Assembly: GCA_021613335.1 (NCBI GenBank)
Contig: JAJTWR010000032.1
Coordinates: 406,001-470,000 of the forward strand
Length of the DNA stretch: 64,000 bases
DNA from: Whitmania pigra
Taxonomy: Eukaryota; Annelida; Clitellata; Hirudinida; Haemopidae
Direction of reading: 5' to 3'
Shown here: positions 9,853 through 22,012 of the stretch, in pieces
How the letters are laid out: the number at the start of each line of letters is the position of its first letter
How positions within the stretch are numbered: position 1 is the stretch's first letter
Made by a program: the position numbers and the translations under genes
The notes under the pieces: model-generated
Seen by the model: only the letters and a program-made list of their open reading frames with translations
The model's database searches: none
Told to the model about the DNA's origin: nothing

Positions 9853-12784
9853 ATTATTATTATTATTTTTTATTTGTATTTTCTCGGCCAAGCAAATATT
9901 AACAATATCAATTGTTCAAAAAAACCACTCCGAAAGATTTAGTGTCCGCAAAAGGGTCCGAGATCTCCCTGGACATGTAAGTTTAAAAGAACAAGCCGTT
10001 GTTTGAAGTGTCAATCGCACCGAAGAGCATCAACCGTTAATGTTAACGAGAGTTCGATATGTGGACTTCTTTCTTCGGTGGCACCTGTGAGCCCTCCATA
10101 TCTTGTAACTGTGATTTAGAACAGCAGTTACGATGCTCATAAGGCCTGTCGTTGTGACGCCGCAATCCTTCCAAAATCTAAACGATTTTTGGGACATCAC
10201 CCCTCTCCAGTTGCGCCAACATTTGGCATCAATCTCAGAGTGCTTGAGTGTCATACTTCAGTACTTTGTTGTCGTACACTCGGTCCAGGTTGTAGACGTC
10301 TGAGGTGACGGCTACATCACACACTATGTATGTGTTTCCTTTCCACGCACATAAATCGGGTATTCTGAGTCCCTGACCTGTAGGAATTCGGGACTCTACT
10401 CTTGTTTTGTAGCCTCTTTTTAACAGTTCGTTTTCCAGCTTTCTCATAACAACATTATGTCTCTCGTGCCTTGCGCCATCGGTTCTTGGGCATTTCTGGA
10501 TCATATGCCCCAGCGACTCTAAGGATTGACAACCCTCATCGCACCCCCTGGGAGCCTGCGGGTTCCACCTCGAAGCTCTAAGCCTGCAATGTAGTGCAGC
10601 AGCCCGGAACTTAACGCATCTGATATACTGACCAGAATGAATTCTCGGGACCGCAGCTGAAATCCATTCGCTCATTCCAATTCCCTCGGTGAATGATCTC
10701 AGTCCGTTGCCGTCTACAGTTTTGTGCAGTCTCTCCGAAGCTTTCCAATCCTGTTTTGTTGTTTTGCCTCTGCTGTTCCAAATTTTCGAAATTCTCTCAT
10801 AATCAGAGTGATGTTTCTGAGAACATCAATCATGAAATCATTCTTATGACGGCCTGTCTCGGAGAAAATTTCTGTCAATCTATTCATTCGAAGACGAAGA
10901 ACCCATTGCCTAAGTTGAAGAATTCCTAGATCTCCGGATTTATCGGGAGCATGATAAAATGGTTTCGGGACATGCTTTGGAAAATGTAGCCAATGCCTTG
11001 TTGCCCTTCTAATCGCGGTGTCTGCGGAGTTCAGAGAACCGATGAATACCTCGTCAAAGGTAAGTTTATGGACCAGACTTGGTAGCAAGTGAACTTTTAA
11101 AATATAAAGGCGTTGGCAAGGTTTTATTGGTGCTCTTGAAATTGAATGGAGCAGTTTTGAATCTCATCTCCGATCGACGCTGGCTGCTTCCGGACTCCAA
11201 TCTCTATCCCCAGGTATTTGTACGTCTGTGAGACATCGACTGCTTTGATATCTTCAGATTGTAATTTGAGGTACGTTCTGGGGTTGACTATCCAGCGTTT
11301 CTCTCTGCAGTGGGTTTCAGTTCTGAGCGTAGCGCATTTGTTTGGATTGATCCTTAGACCTGCACTGCTCATTGCACTCTCTAGTTGCTCCATCAGTCTT
11401 TTCATTCCGATGTCCGTCGTCGACATTAGGACCAGATCGTCGGCGAATGCAATGTAATTGCACTTAGTCGTCAAACCTCTGCCAGCCGTGACTCCAATTG
11501 ATTGGTCCAATTTGCTGGTTATCATGTCTATGACCGCATTGAATAGGTGTGGGACATTGGATCTCCCTGACGGACTCCTCTTTTCACTTGAATTTTTCCA
11601 CTGAGACCCTCCTTGGTTTTCAGATAGACCCCACCTTCTTTGTAGAGTTCTGCTAGAAGTCTGGCAGCCGCTCTGAGTATGGTGTTATGAGATAAGGAGT
11701 CGAAGGCTTTCGTAACATCAATAAAGGTCAGGTTTAATTTTTGGAGCTGTTCTCTCTTTTTTCGGATAATTGATTTAATCAGAAAGATTTTGTGCAACGC
11801 CATCTCCTGGTCGGAATGCTTTTTGTCTCGATGACAAAGGCCAATATCCTAACATTCTCCCTCCAAGGATGCGATGAAACAAGCGGGCCATAATCGGACC
11901 CACTGTAATAGGTCGATAATCACCCGGACTGGAAGCATCCTTATTCTTGAGAATGAAAGTGACGATTCCCGTCTTAAATGATGCAGGGGGTATTCCTGTT
12001 AGCAGCCAGAGAGACATGTGAACGGCCAGATCATCATAATTGAATTTTTTAAGATGTCTTTTTTGGAAGTCGTCACGACCGGGGCAGCTGTCCTTCAGTC
12101 TCCGGAATGCAATTTCTACATCCCATCTGGTGATTGGATCCCGCATTTCTGTTGCTGTTTCATTAATCGTTTCTAAAGACCCGTTATCCTCCACCGATTC
12201 CTCCTCGAAGATTGGACCCCAATAATCTGCCAAATCCGCGGGAAGAGTGCCTGCCTGTATCTCATATTCTTCCTTCAGGAGGCACATTGAACAAACCAGA
12301 TTTGCCAGGTATTTCAATATCGTCGGGGCTATGTTCTTCAAAAAATCTTTTTCACTTGAATGTAAAACATACGTGCATATGGACCTATTAACCCCGGCTA
12401 GGGTTGAAATTAGTTTAAAACGATTACCAGACTAGATCATCACCTGTCAGCATCGTGAACCATCATCTGAAAATTTCGTATTGAAATTAAAATTGAGTAG
12501 AAGTTGAATGGCTTGACGCTTGAAGAGTTGACATGACAATTTGACATTTAATCAATTCAAAATATCATAATTGCACCAAGTAGTCTTGTGACATTTAGGG
12601 TTAAGTGAGATGGGCTGTAATATCCTGCAGTGTTTTTATTCGATTTCGAATTTATTGAAAAGTGAATTTCAAATAAACTGGTAAAGTGGTTGTGTATAGT
12701 TAAATCAGATTTAATTGATTAAACACTGTGATATCATCAAAATTAACTAAATATTCAATAGCGAAAAATTTTCTGTAACTCCGT
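9853..12784 (-). mobile_element. R2-clade-type LINE, 5' truncated, frameshifted
   Basis: Minus-strand order from 12,341: RT N-terminal region (GDYRPITVGPIMARLFHRIL), RT with FIDVTKAFDSLSH and KRGVRQGDP, and FADDLVLMST at ~11,450. Then the thumb (ATRHWLHFPK, 11,088-10,714), a CCHC knuckle (CDEGC...LGHMIQKC, ~10,560-10,500) and a restriction-like endonuclease core (RIPDLCAWKG...VCDVAV, ~10,360-10,300), ending at ~10,030. This CCHC plus PD-x-D arrangement is the hallmark of R2/R4/NeSL-type LINEs, and the knuckle resembles R2. Frameshifts near 11,530, 11,110, 10,700 and 10,245 inactivate it. There are no N-terminal zinc fingers. The 3' end has an (AAT)n tail and flanking 19-bp repeats. It is not in rDNA. 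Confidence 0.82.
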
Positions 12785-12801
12785 AACCCGCGTACTCCTA
12801 G

Positions 12802-12803
<2 letters not shown>
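12785..12803. repeat. 19-bp direct repeat, right flank of R2-type LINE
   Basis: Second copy of AACCCGCGTACTCCTAGTT. On the LINE-coding (minus) strand it lies between a long (TAA)n tract and the 5' end of the element. The preceding ~425 bp (12,360-12,784) hold nothing recognisable. Confidence 0.65.
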
Positions 12804-13165
<362 letters not shown>

Positions 13166-13330
13166 TTGGTTAAGGTTTTGGCAAATACGAGCAAAATTTA
13201 GAAGCATAAATCTAAAATAATGCGTCGTCGTTGAAGAGTTGGAAGTCCGAGAAGTTTGAGAAGGATGAAATAGTGGTGGTTTCGAACTGCTGGAATGGAT
13301 TTGGTAAATCTTTTCTGTACATATTCGATA
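13166..13330 (-). pseudogene. LINE (CR1/L2-like) pol C-terminal fragment
   Basis: The minus strand encodes the end of a LINE RT: an EHIEYVQKRFTKSIPA-like line, then LLGLPTLQRRRIILDLCF and ARICQNLNQN, before running into the TAA tract. The same coding block recurs at 55,860-56,040 (plus) and, related, at 36,180-36,290. The element is truncated on both sides. Confidence 0.65.
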
Positions 13331-14120
13331 TGTTCAATTAAATATACCCAACAAATGAAAAATACAATAAATAAACAATAGAACTAGATGGTTTAAAACA
13401 ACAGAAATGCTGATCAGCGCAAAACTCAAATATGACCATCGCAATTTTTAACAAAATAAAACAATTTTAAGAGATAAATTTAAAAGATTAACAAATGATA
13501 AGCAGATAAAATAAATAGAATAATTACTATCTTAACGACAACGAGCTAATAAATTAATTTTAGCAAAGCAAAACCAAGTGCATGACGTATACAAAGGTAG
13601 AATTCAGAAAATAACTTGAATTTGATTTTTAAAAATGATGAAAGGACTCTTTAATGGCATTATATCCCGCAAATATCAATCGCAATCGCGGTAGGTAGAC
13701 GTATTTAAAAAAAAAATAAATTAAAGGAACTGGGAATATTGTTACAAATATTTGGCATTAATGTATTTAATTTTTTTATGTTGAAAAGCTTTAATACGTT
13801 TATTTTTTTGTTATTGAAAGAATTGAAAAACTTCTAAAGCTTAAAATAAAAATAAACATTCGATAGTCATAGATTAGTGAGTGCTAAATGTGATATTTAC
13901 GAAATTATTTAGGACATAATACAGAATTAGAGAACAGTTTTCACTATTTTTCTGTCAGATACGCAAATTTCGTGATAAACTTTGCTAAGAGATTAAATTA
14001 ATTAAATTAAATTTTTATAAATTATTCAAGACAATGAAAATACCAAATAAGCAAAAGATTAATAAACAATATGCAATATATACAATATATAAAATTTAGC
14101 ATTTTTGCATTTCATTTAGG
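13331..14120. repeat. Duplicated non-coding repeat block (partner 31,745-32,450)
   Basis: From 13,262 onward the sequence closely matches 31,745-32,450, then 34,495-34,568 on the far side of an LTR element. Its reverse complement partly matches 55,760-55,870. It is probably the upstream part of the same LINE family or a duplicated unit. No coding is visible. 14,121-14,600 holds nothing recognisable. Confidence 0.7.
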
Positions 14121-14609
14121 GTATATATATTTCTTATACAAATCTTTAATTCTGAACCGATTTGATTGAAACTTGAAACGTTTGAGTACGTTTACAAGGG
14201 GTCAGTTTAGTCTACTTTGCAAAACATTCGACACATTATTTTGCGTTTTATAGCCAAAAAATACCTATTCTGGAAGTATGCTGGTTCATGAAGTAAGCTT
14301 TTAATTTATATTGTTTTATAATTTAGAAAGATTTTCAAATTATATTGAAACTATAAAAATTTAAATTACAATATTAAGAATCTTTTTGCTGACAAACCTT
14401 GCATATCTGTAAATTTTTGTTAACAAGATTGCTATCAAGAGATTTTATCGCTTCGCTTCTTTAAGAAAAGGCAGTGCGAGAGCATTTAGGAGATTTTTTT
14501 TATTTGTCAAATTATTTGCTATATTTTATTGAAAACGAACAAATAGAGCTTGACCACAGGTGTGCCTACATTTCAGGAACTAGACGTCAATTTATGTTAA
14601 ACCTACAAA

Positions 14610-17095
14610 GCACAATAATCTTATTAAAACATTCACAGCTGCATTTGAACGTATGCCGACAGATAACTATAAAGTGGTAATGAAAGCAGACCGAACACCA
14701 GCGGGCGAACACGAGCTCATTAGAGTTACGATGCTCCTCAGGTAAATGAACTTGCGGTGGTTATATCTGGTGATGTGTCGGAACAAAGGGATATCGTAAT
14801 TCAAAGACGATGTGATTCGTTGCTGAGCATTTCTGAAACGCATCGATTTTATGACAGTTTGCAGTACCCAGTGATTTTCCCTCATGGTGAAAATAGATAT
14901 TATTCTGATCTAAGACAGGTGAACCCTGTAACAGGTGAAACAACCAACAAAAAGTTTCAGTAATGGATTTTTATGCATACAAACTAATGATACACGATAA
15001 TGAACAGAATCATATTCTAAGCTGCAAACGTTTGTTCCACCAGTTCATCGTTATTCGCATTCGATGTATGCAAAAATCGAGAGTGAACGTCTGCTTTATA
15101 TTCGACTAAATCGATGTAAACTGAGAGTTATCCACCTGAGAGATGCTGCAGCAAATGATGGAAATGTCGAAAACCTTGGGGCATTAGTCATACGGCCTGC
15201 TACATTTACTGGCAGTCCAAGACACATGAACCAATACATGCAAGATGCTATGACATACTTACGGAAGTACGGAAGACCAGACGTATTTATAATCTTCACC
15301 TGCAATCCCACTTGGACAGAGATCAAAGAGATGCTTACCAACTGTCAATCACTTAGTGATCGTCATGACTTGATAGCGAAAGTATTTAAACAAAAACGAT
15401 CGAAACTGATTAAAATCATAACGAAAGAGAATGTTTTTGGTGTTCCAAGATGCTGGATGTACACAATTGAATGGCAAAAATCGAGGTCTGCCCCACTCGC
15501 ACAAATAACTTTTTCCGATTAGCAGACAAAATTCAGCCCACACAAATTGATAATGTCATATCTGCTGAGTTACCTTACCCTGAACTGTACAGTGTGATAA
15601 CTTAAAACATGATCCACGGACCGTATGGAAGTCTCAATCCTAACTCCGTGTTTTAAAGATGGAAAGTGTACGAAAAAATACCCAAGACATTTTATTAAAG
15701 ATACACAAACTGGAAGTGACGGTTATCCTCTATCGCCATCGCGCTCCAGCAGATGGAGGGTTCACGACACAAGTGAAAATACAAGGCAGCGACAACGAAG
15801 TAGAAATCAACAACCGGTTGCCATTTTCTCCATTATTGTCAACAATTTTTAAAGCACACATCAATGTTGAGTACTGTAACAGTGTGAAATCAATTAAAAA
15901 TGTGTGCAAGTATATTAACAAAAGTTGTGATATGGCAGTTTTCGGCATAGGTAATGAGTAAAACAAAGATGAGGTAATGGTTTACCAGTTAGGACGTTAC
16001 ATTAGCACTAATGAGGCAGTTTGGCAAATCCTAGGATTTCCAATTCACGAAAGACACCCTACTGTTGTTCACCTCAGTGTGCCATACATTTAGAGAGGCC
16101 TGTCAGAAATTGGGTTTATTAGAAGGAGACACTGTGGTGACACATTACAGGAAGCAGAACTAATTTCTTTCCCAGAACAAATAAGAAACCTTTTTGTTAT
16201 TATACTGACTACATGCAGCCCATCAAATCCGCACATTTTATGGGAAAAATATAAGGAGGACCTAAAAGTGCGGATATACTCAATCAAGTTCTGATAGAAA
16301 ATCCGACATTAAAAATTCTGTTTAGTTCAGATATTTTCAAAAGAGATTTAATTATTCTGGAGGATAAATGTTTGGCAATAAAACATTAACGCAACTCGGC
16401 CTGCCTTCACCAATATGAGATCGGCAAGATGTAATGAATACAAACTTCACACTGAAAAAAACTACATCGTCAAAGAGATGATTGCCTACATAGCAAACAA
16501 AACACAGCTTTTAAATCAAGATCAAACAATACCACACCAAATTATTACTGATCGATTAGCAAAGCAACATGGCGGTATCATTTTCCTTAATCCTTCTGGA
16601 GGCGCAGGAAAAACATTTTTAACCAATTTAATTCTGGCTGAAATCAGGGTTAGAGAAGAAATTGCTCTCACAGCCCATTCTGCACCTAAATTGCCGCTTG
16701 ACATCAGCAGACAAGAAAGTCCTACCTGCAACATAAGCAAATTAAGCGAACGGGCGCAAGTCCTCAGAACATGCAAATCAAATGTTTTGGACGAATGCAC
16801 CATGGCGCACAAGAAAGCTATCGAAGCCCCTGACATTACTCTCAGAAATTTGAGGGAAAATAACATCATGATGAGAGAAACTCTGTTACTCCTCTCTGGA
16901 GATTTCCGTCAAACTCTGCCCGTCATACCAAAGTCAACACCGGCCGATGAAATCCATGCATGTTTAAAACATTCATTTTTGTGGAGACATGTACAAAAGA
17001 TTACTTTAAAGCAAAACATGAGTACATCTTGGAGATGATGGTGCTCAACACTTTTCAAACAAACTTTGACTTCACCGTCAATAAAGTTCAGCATA
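14610..17095 (+). mobile_element. Degenerate Helitron, copy 2 (Rep plus helicase)
   Basis: Colinear pieces of a Helitron RepHel polyprotein on the plus strand. N-terminal region at 14,640-14,960 (FERMPTDNYKVV, YPVIFPHGENRYY); Helitron-like N domain at 15,064-15,522 (YAKIESERLLYIRLN, FTGSPRHMNQYMQDAMTYL, FIIFTCNPTW), with the frame breaking where the HxH motif should be; linker at 15,600-16,080 (AHINVEYCNSVKSIKNVCKYINK, WQILGFPIHERHPTVVHL). Then the helicase 16,415-17,038 with Walker A GGAGKTF, Walker B-like LDECTMAHKK and GDFRQTLPVIP. The helicase C-terminus is missing. Several frameshifts and stops make it inactive. No terminal hairpin was identified. Confidence 0.9.
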
Positions 17096-18110
17096 AGTCG
17101 AATAAGTGAAAATTTAATAAAAATAAAAAACTAAAAAACTTCGGAATGGATCCTTTTGATTATAGATTTTTAAATAATGTGTGATAACAAGCCATTTAAT
17201 TAATTTCTATTTTGTATGACTATCAAATGAAACTATCAAAGTATTTGTTATCAATATTATTTTTGCAAGTAATTCAATCATGAGTTGAAAAGCCATTCTT
17301 TTTAAAGTTACATTTTGGGTCATGTTAAATTTTTTATCTTTAAAACCAGATTGTCCTGTTGGATTTAGATATTTAATCGAAGGAAACAAATGCATCAAAA
17401 TGATGGTTGGCGCTTGGGATTGGTACACAGGCAGACAATTGTGCAACTCTTTGCATCCTCGTTCTCATCCTGTTATTGTGGATCTCAAGAATGATTCTCT
17501 GCTGTTCTCTCGTTTCCTCGAAAAAGAAAGCAAGCATTACTCTCCAATGCCTTGTTTTATTTTAAATAAAAATTATATTATGTATGTTATATATAATATA
17601 TTATACAATGTGTAATAATAATGTCATGCTTTTGTTTGATCAGTTACACCAAATTGTCCGAATGGCAATGTTCAAGGACGTTATACATATTGGTCTGCTG
17701 GCTTCAGTCCTTACATAAACGGATCGCGAAAACGATTCAAATGGAGTCTTTTTCCAGGTGTTGCTAAACCGTTGAGAGCCACAACACCTTGGTATCCTGG
17801 GGAACCAAATTCTTATTCAGTGTCAAGTGATAATTGCATTAAATCATTTGATAAACTCACATTAGACGATTATTTCTGCAGTTATGAGATTTGCATTCTC
17901 TGTGAGATTGAAATGTTGTGACATGTTTATTTTCAATTGAATTAAAATGCACTCGAGATATACTATTTTCAATATTTTTATAAATTATCATATAAATTTT
18001 ATCAGTAAACGTTAAATATTTAAATTCCGTCATATGATGACCTATGTATAAACAATTAAATACAGTTACACTTTTTGCACATGAATAAATGTCTTAAAGA
18101 AATGAATTGA
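17096..18110. repeat. Segmental duplication, copy 1 (partner 36,825-37,840)
   Basis: About 1 kb nearly identical, in the same orientation, to 36,825-37,840, spanning intron, lectin exons 2 and 3 and the 3' flank. A third, shorter copy starts at 49,647. The upstream boundary falls against a Helitron here and against a LINE in the partner. Confidence 0.85.
17350..17921 (+). CDS. C-type lectin domain exons 2 and 3, PAN exon missing
   Basis: Exon 2 (17,350-17,529, 180 bp) follows an AAACCAG acceptor and encodes DCPVGFRYLIEGNKCIKMMVG then WDWYTGRQLCNSLHPRSHPV, the first half of a CTLD. The intron starts with GC (A|GCAAGC at 17,530) and ends TTTGATCAG. Exon 3 (17,644-17,921, 278 bp) encodes YWSAGFSPYINGS, TTPWYPGEPN, LDDYFC and ILCEIEML-stop. 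Lengths and phases equal those of the complete genes. The EPN motif suggests mannose-type sugar binding, although the usual WND partner is replaced by LDD. No PAN exon lies upstream; the Helitron abuts the conserved intron. Either it is spliced to something unseen or it is a relic. Confidence 0.7.
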
Positions 18111-18228
18111 TCAATGAAGCTTTTCTGCGACGTTCATATAAATGATATATATATATTAAATGATGTTAAAAGTCCTTTACACTTTGCAATTTAAGTTTGA
18201 TAAGCAAAGGAAATTCTGATCATTTTAA

Positions 18229-18306
18229 AAGGATGTTATTCGTTATGATTTCAATGAATATTTAAATGGAAGTTGTGATACCAAGCATTGTCAGGTTATG
18301 AAATAG
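18229..18306 (+). pseudogene. PAN-domain exon 1 fragment
   Basis: A 26-codon block (KDVIRYDFNEYLNGSC, then a stop) matches the C-terminal part of the PAN exon (KNVIHYDYNEDVNGTC at 8,639-8,960). The start of the exon is gone and the donor is lost. It lies downstream of the lectin exons, as in a broken tandem copy. Confidence 0.65.
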
Positions 18307-18408
18307 TGTAGACACTGAAAATTTACAACAAAATTAATTTTATTTAGCAATCATTTTTCCAAATTCCAAATATAATTAAGTCAATTGACGGCGCTTTCAC
18401 CACCTAAA

Positions 18409-19746
18409 CAAGGGGTTCCCAACCTTTTTGTGCCCACTGCTCTTTTAGAGGACAAAATGTGGTCCACGGCCCCCCTACCAAAATTTTTCAAGAAAAAAAA
18501 ATTAAACAATAATTTACTGTCAAAAAAGAACCATACAATGTATTTTGAAAGCAAATTTTTAATGTGAATATTGCTCCTGCTTCTTGTTCACAAGAAGATG
18601 GAATCTGGGCTTTGATTTTGACTCTCATGTTATCCTTTGCATCAAGTTTGTTTCGCGATTTTGTTTTGATTGTCAACATGGTTGAAAATCCAGCTTCACA
18701 GAGGTAGGTTGTCACAAAAGGAATGATGGATGTCATGGCTCTTTTGGCTAGAACTGGGTATCATCATGGAATCAGCCAAATTCTTGACCCGAAACTCCCT
18801 CTTTAGCAACTCTGTGCCTCAGATCATCTTTGGTCAAGTCCTGATCATCCACACTTTCCAAATGAACCAAAAATGGATTCCTGACCCAGGCATCATGGGG
18901 CTGCAACTCTTTCGTAATAAAGTAGTCATGAAATGATGCCATCAGAGTTCCTAGGTGAGCCAAAATGTCGTCTTTAAGAGAAGCTGGTATGGTGCCAGCT
19001 GCATCCAGACTGGGTTGCAGAGACTCTTCTAATCTTGGAAAATTGGCAAAATTGTTATTCTCCACTCTTCTGATCCACAGAGGCAGCTTCTCCAGAAATG
19101 AGCCTAGTTGCTCACCAGCATAAACAACAGTCATGTTAGGATCCTGAATTTAGTGTTAAGCTCATTTAAATGGGTGAAAATGTCAGCCAAATACTCCAGT
19201 GATAGGCTGAATTCTGGCAGACAAAATATACTTTCAAGGTCACTCTGTTTCTCTTGTAAGAACATGGACACCTCAATCTGCAGTTCCATTAGTCGGCTGA
19301 AAATCTGCCCTCTAGACATCCATCTGACGTCAGTATGAAAGAGCAAGACTTCAAACGGAGCACCAACTTTCTTTCAGAGTTCCTTGAATAGTCTGTGATT
19401 TGTTGCTCTTGCACGAATGTAGTTCACCACCTTTACTGCTGTTGACATCACCTCTTTCAATCCATTTGGAAGAGTCTTTGCTGCAAGGGCATATCGATGG
19501 AGCATGCAATGAATGACAGTCACATGAGGTGCTTCTGCTCTGATCAAAGCTGCAAAACCGGATTTGTTTCCGAGCATTGCTGGTGCTCATCAGAGCATAA
19601 ATATTATTCTTGGATTTTTTAAAAAGTTAGTTTAAAAATAATTTTGAAAATTTTTTATGCTGATTTTTGAAAAGTACTCCACGGCTCCCCTGGACCCCTT
19701 TCACGGCTCGCCTAGGGAGCCCTGGCTCCCAGGTTGGGGACCCCCG
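18409..19746 (-). mobile_element. Non-autonomous hAT element (Charlie/ZBED-like transposase remnant)
   Basis: Terminal inverted repeats: AAGGGGTTCCCAACCT at the left and, reversed, GGGGGTCCCCAACCT at the right. The flanking ACCTAAA (18,402-18,408 and 19,747-19,753) fits an 8-bp hAT duplication. The minus strand encodes the C-terminal half of a Charlie-type transposase: TVIHCMLHRYALAAKTLP, HTDVRWMSRGQIFSRLMEL, then VTTYLCEAGFSTMLTIKTKSRNKL (dimerisation region). The frame is broken at ~19,350, 19,130 and 18,760. The BED finger and first catalytic part are missing, so the element depends on another transposase. Confidence 0.88.
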
Positions 19747-19753
19747 ACCTAAA

Positions 19754-20500
19754 TAATTTATGGACATTTTATGGAGTTTTATTATGACAACCAACTTTTG
19801 TGAGCCATGTAATAAAATTATTTCCTGGATAAAAAATGACAGCTGAAAAATGTCATTAAAAGCATTTGAGTTGCACTCAATTCGTTAAATGGATAATATC
19901 TGTTAAATTAATAAAATTAAAAAAAAATTGAGTTTAAGTTATGATACGCATGCAAATGCCATAAATGGCGACTACAGTTTTCAAAATGATCCGACCCTAG
20001 GTCACCTGGCTTAATAAAATTGGCCCTTCATAAAACTTATGAAACATACAACGTTTGACTACTATTGAGCTAAATCTGCCTGCTTAGTTGTGAGAAGTGT
20101 TGATGAGGTTGATAGTCACGAACATGTTTCCTTGTTTGACAGATGTTATGTTATCTCAGGAGAATTTTGATGTTTTTGATCTGGAGTTGTTGCATGCAAA
20201 GTTTGACCTTTACATTCTTGCGTACAACATGGCACATCTAGAGCACTAAGGTACTTCCAAGTGGGTCTTAAGCCACAAAAGTTTGTCAAATATGTTGACT
20301 TATGAACTATGTTTAAAATCATTCAGCGTGTAAAATTCTAACAGAAAAATTTTGTTTGACGATTTTATTTTTATCTATAAGCTTCTTTTTTATTTAAATA
20401 GTTTTGTCCTTATATTGAATAAATGTCAATGATATCATCCATAATTTTTGTCGCCATGTCGTACATTAGGTTTGCCTTCATTTCAGGTATAAAAGGACGA
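19754..20500. other. No gene recognised; short match to 50.5 kb
   Basis: AT-rich. A block near 20,120-20,200 (ATGTTTCCTTGTTTGACAGA region) resembles 50,475-50,560, so it may be residual flank of lectin-gene duplications. Nothing else was recognised. Confidence 0.45.
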
Positions 20501-20521
20501 ACCTCCAAAAATTGTGAAGCT

Positions 20522-20559
20522 CAACGGACTATAATCAAATAAATAAATAAATAATAAAT
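20522..20559 (+). mobile_element. Tail-only retroposon insertion, 38 bp
   Basis: Insert CAACGGACTATAATCAAATA followed by AAATA repeats, flanked by 15-bp near-perfect direct repeats AAAAATTGTGAAGCT (20,507-20,521) and AAAAATTCTGAAGCT (20,560-20,574). The core CAACGGAC-ATCAAATAAATA is shared with inserts at 51,641 and 60,346, and a related tail occurs in the SINE at 56,498. Confidence 0.7.
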
Positions 20560-20740
20560 AAAAATTCTGAAGCTGCTTAATGAAAATTAGAATTAAATGT
20601 TTTATTTTAAAATAATTTCATACGCACAAGTAACTCTAATGCAATGAGATATTTTTGTGGGTGTTACACAGCGTTTTACTGCTGTGTATTAGGAGTCCTA
20701 ATTTAGGACACTATTGTGCAAGTCATCAAAAGAAATAATA

Positions 20741-20863
20741 TTTCGAAAAGGAACTTATTCCAGCATTAAACATTGTACACTCATTTTTGAAATATCAGCC
20801 AGATACTCAATCGAATGTTTCAAATTCTGTCAAATTATGATTGAAAACAATTTGTATAATTGA
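20741..20863 (+). pseudogene. PAN-domain exon 1 fragment
   Basis: The open stretch RKGTYSSIKHC, EISARYSIECFKFCQIMIENN, then a stop, aligns with the middle of the PAN exon of the lectin family (QKGTYSKIQLC, TSTRSIIECFSFCQILL). The leader and the C-terminal third are missing. Confidence 0.7.
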
Positions 20864-20925
20864 TTTTTTAGAACTACATTTTACTTAACATTTACAATCA
20901 CATTTGTTGGGAGAAGTTGGGATTT

Positions 20926-21083
20926 ATGGACGATCTATTTATTCAAATATTAAAATCATTAGTCATAAATCCTAGGTGTAGGCCCGTGTTTAAGAGGGGT
21001 TAAAGGTTCAAATTCCCCCGGAATATTAAAAAAAGATTTTAGTTGTAAATTTTACTGATTTATATGACATCATAAAATCTTAA
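20926..21083 (+). repeat. Short interspersed repeat with tRNA-like box B, copy 2
   Basis: Second copy of the 7,245-7,390 repeat, with the same GGTTCAAAT-CCCCC block and the same A/T-rich end. The copies differ by a few substitutions. Confidence 0.5.
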
Positions 21084-21929
21084 AACTATTTTTAATGCAG
21101 GGATTTCCGGTTTGTTGTTTGCTTGCACTTAAATAAATTCGGTTATTGTTATTATTAATGTTATTATCATTTGATTCAAGTCACTGTTACAAAATAGGTC
21201 ACACTTTAGTCAGAAAAAATGCTCCACCAATCATTAGCTACATTTCTTCGTCATTCAAACCCTCTGTCTCCGAAATCAGCTCCTCAAACTCCAACTCCAT
21301 TCTTGTCTGTCTTCCATCGATCCATCGTTCCAACGATTGTTAAAAAAACAAACATTTCACTATTCAATGATTTCAGGGATCGCCTTTCCCTGCTGACATG
21401 TTGTGGGAGGGTTTGCCTCCATCAGAAAAAGTTGAAACAACCTAACTGTTAGCTATCCGTCATCTCTACCCAGGGAAATGGTAGGGACGGTAAGAGACCG
21501 ATGGCGTCACTCGGGTCCCGAGGTTGTCGATCTCAACGTATCCTCAGTTCTGCTTCGTGCCTCTCAGACCCCACAGCAAAACAAATTTTCTTTAACCGGG
21601 ACCTAACAAAATGAGAGGCAGAGATTGAGTACATTAAGAATAATATAAAGAATTATTCATCTCTTCCGGTTCAAAGTAGTCAGTGACCAGAGTCTCAAAT
21701 TTGCACTTACGAATATTAGAAGAATTAACAATAAGTCCATCGAGATCTATTTATTTCTTTACAATATCAACCCAAACATTTTTGTCTGACTGAAACATGA
21801 CTCTCAAATGGCGTACCAAGTAGCTTTATTCTATCTAGTGGTTTCACCACTGTCCAGTGGGACAGACAAGATAATCAAGAGGAGGAGGAGTTTATGACTG
21901 GATCACTTCATAGCAACAACGTCAGCAAA
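21084..21929. other. No gene recognised
   Basis: Contains less AT-rich sequence (21,400-21,620) that may be the decayed 5' part of the LINE that follows, but no motif could be assigned. The open frames at 21,146-21,452 are Ser-rich without a known domain. Confidence 0.4.
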
Positions 21930-22012
21930 GAGACATAATTTACTTCCACTTTCAAAAAGCCTTTGATTCTGTATCCAAAATTACTCAACAAAGTTAAATC
22001 TTATGGTATTAT

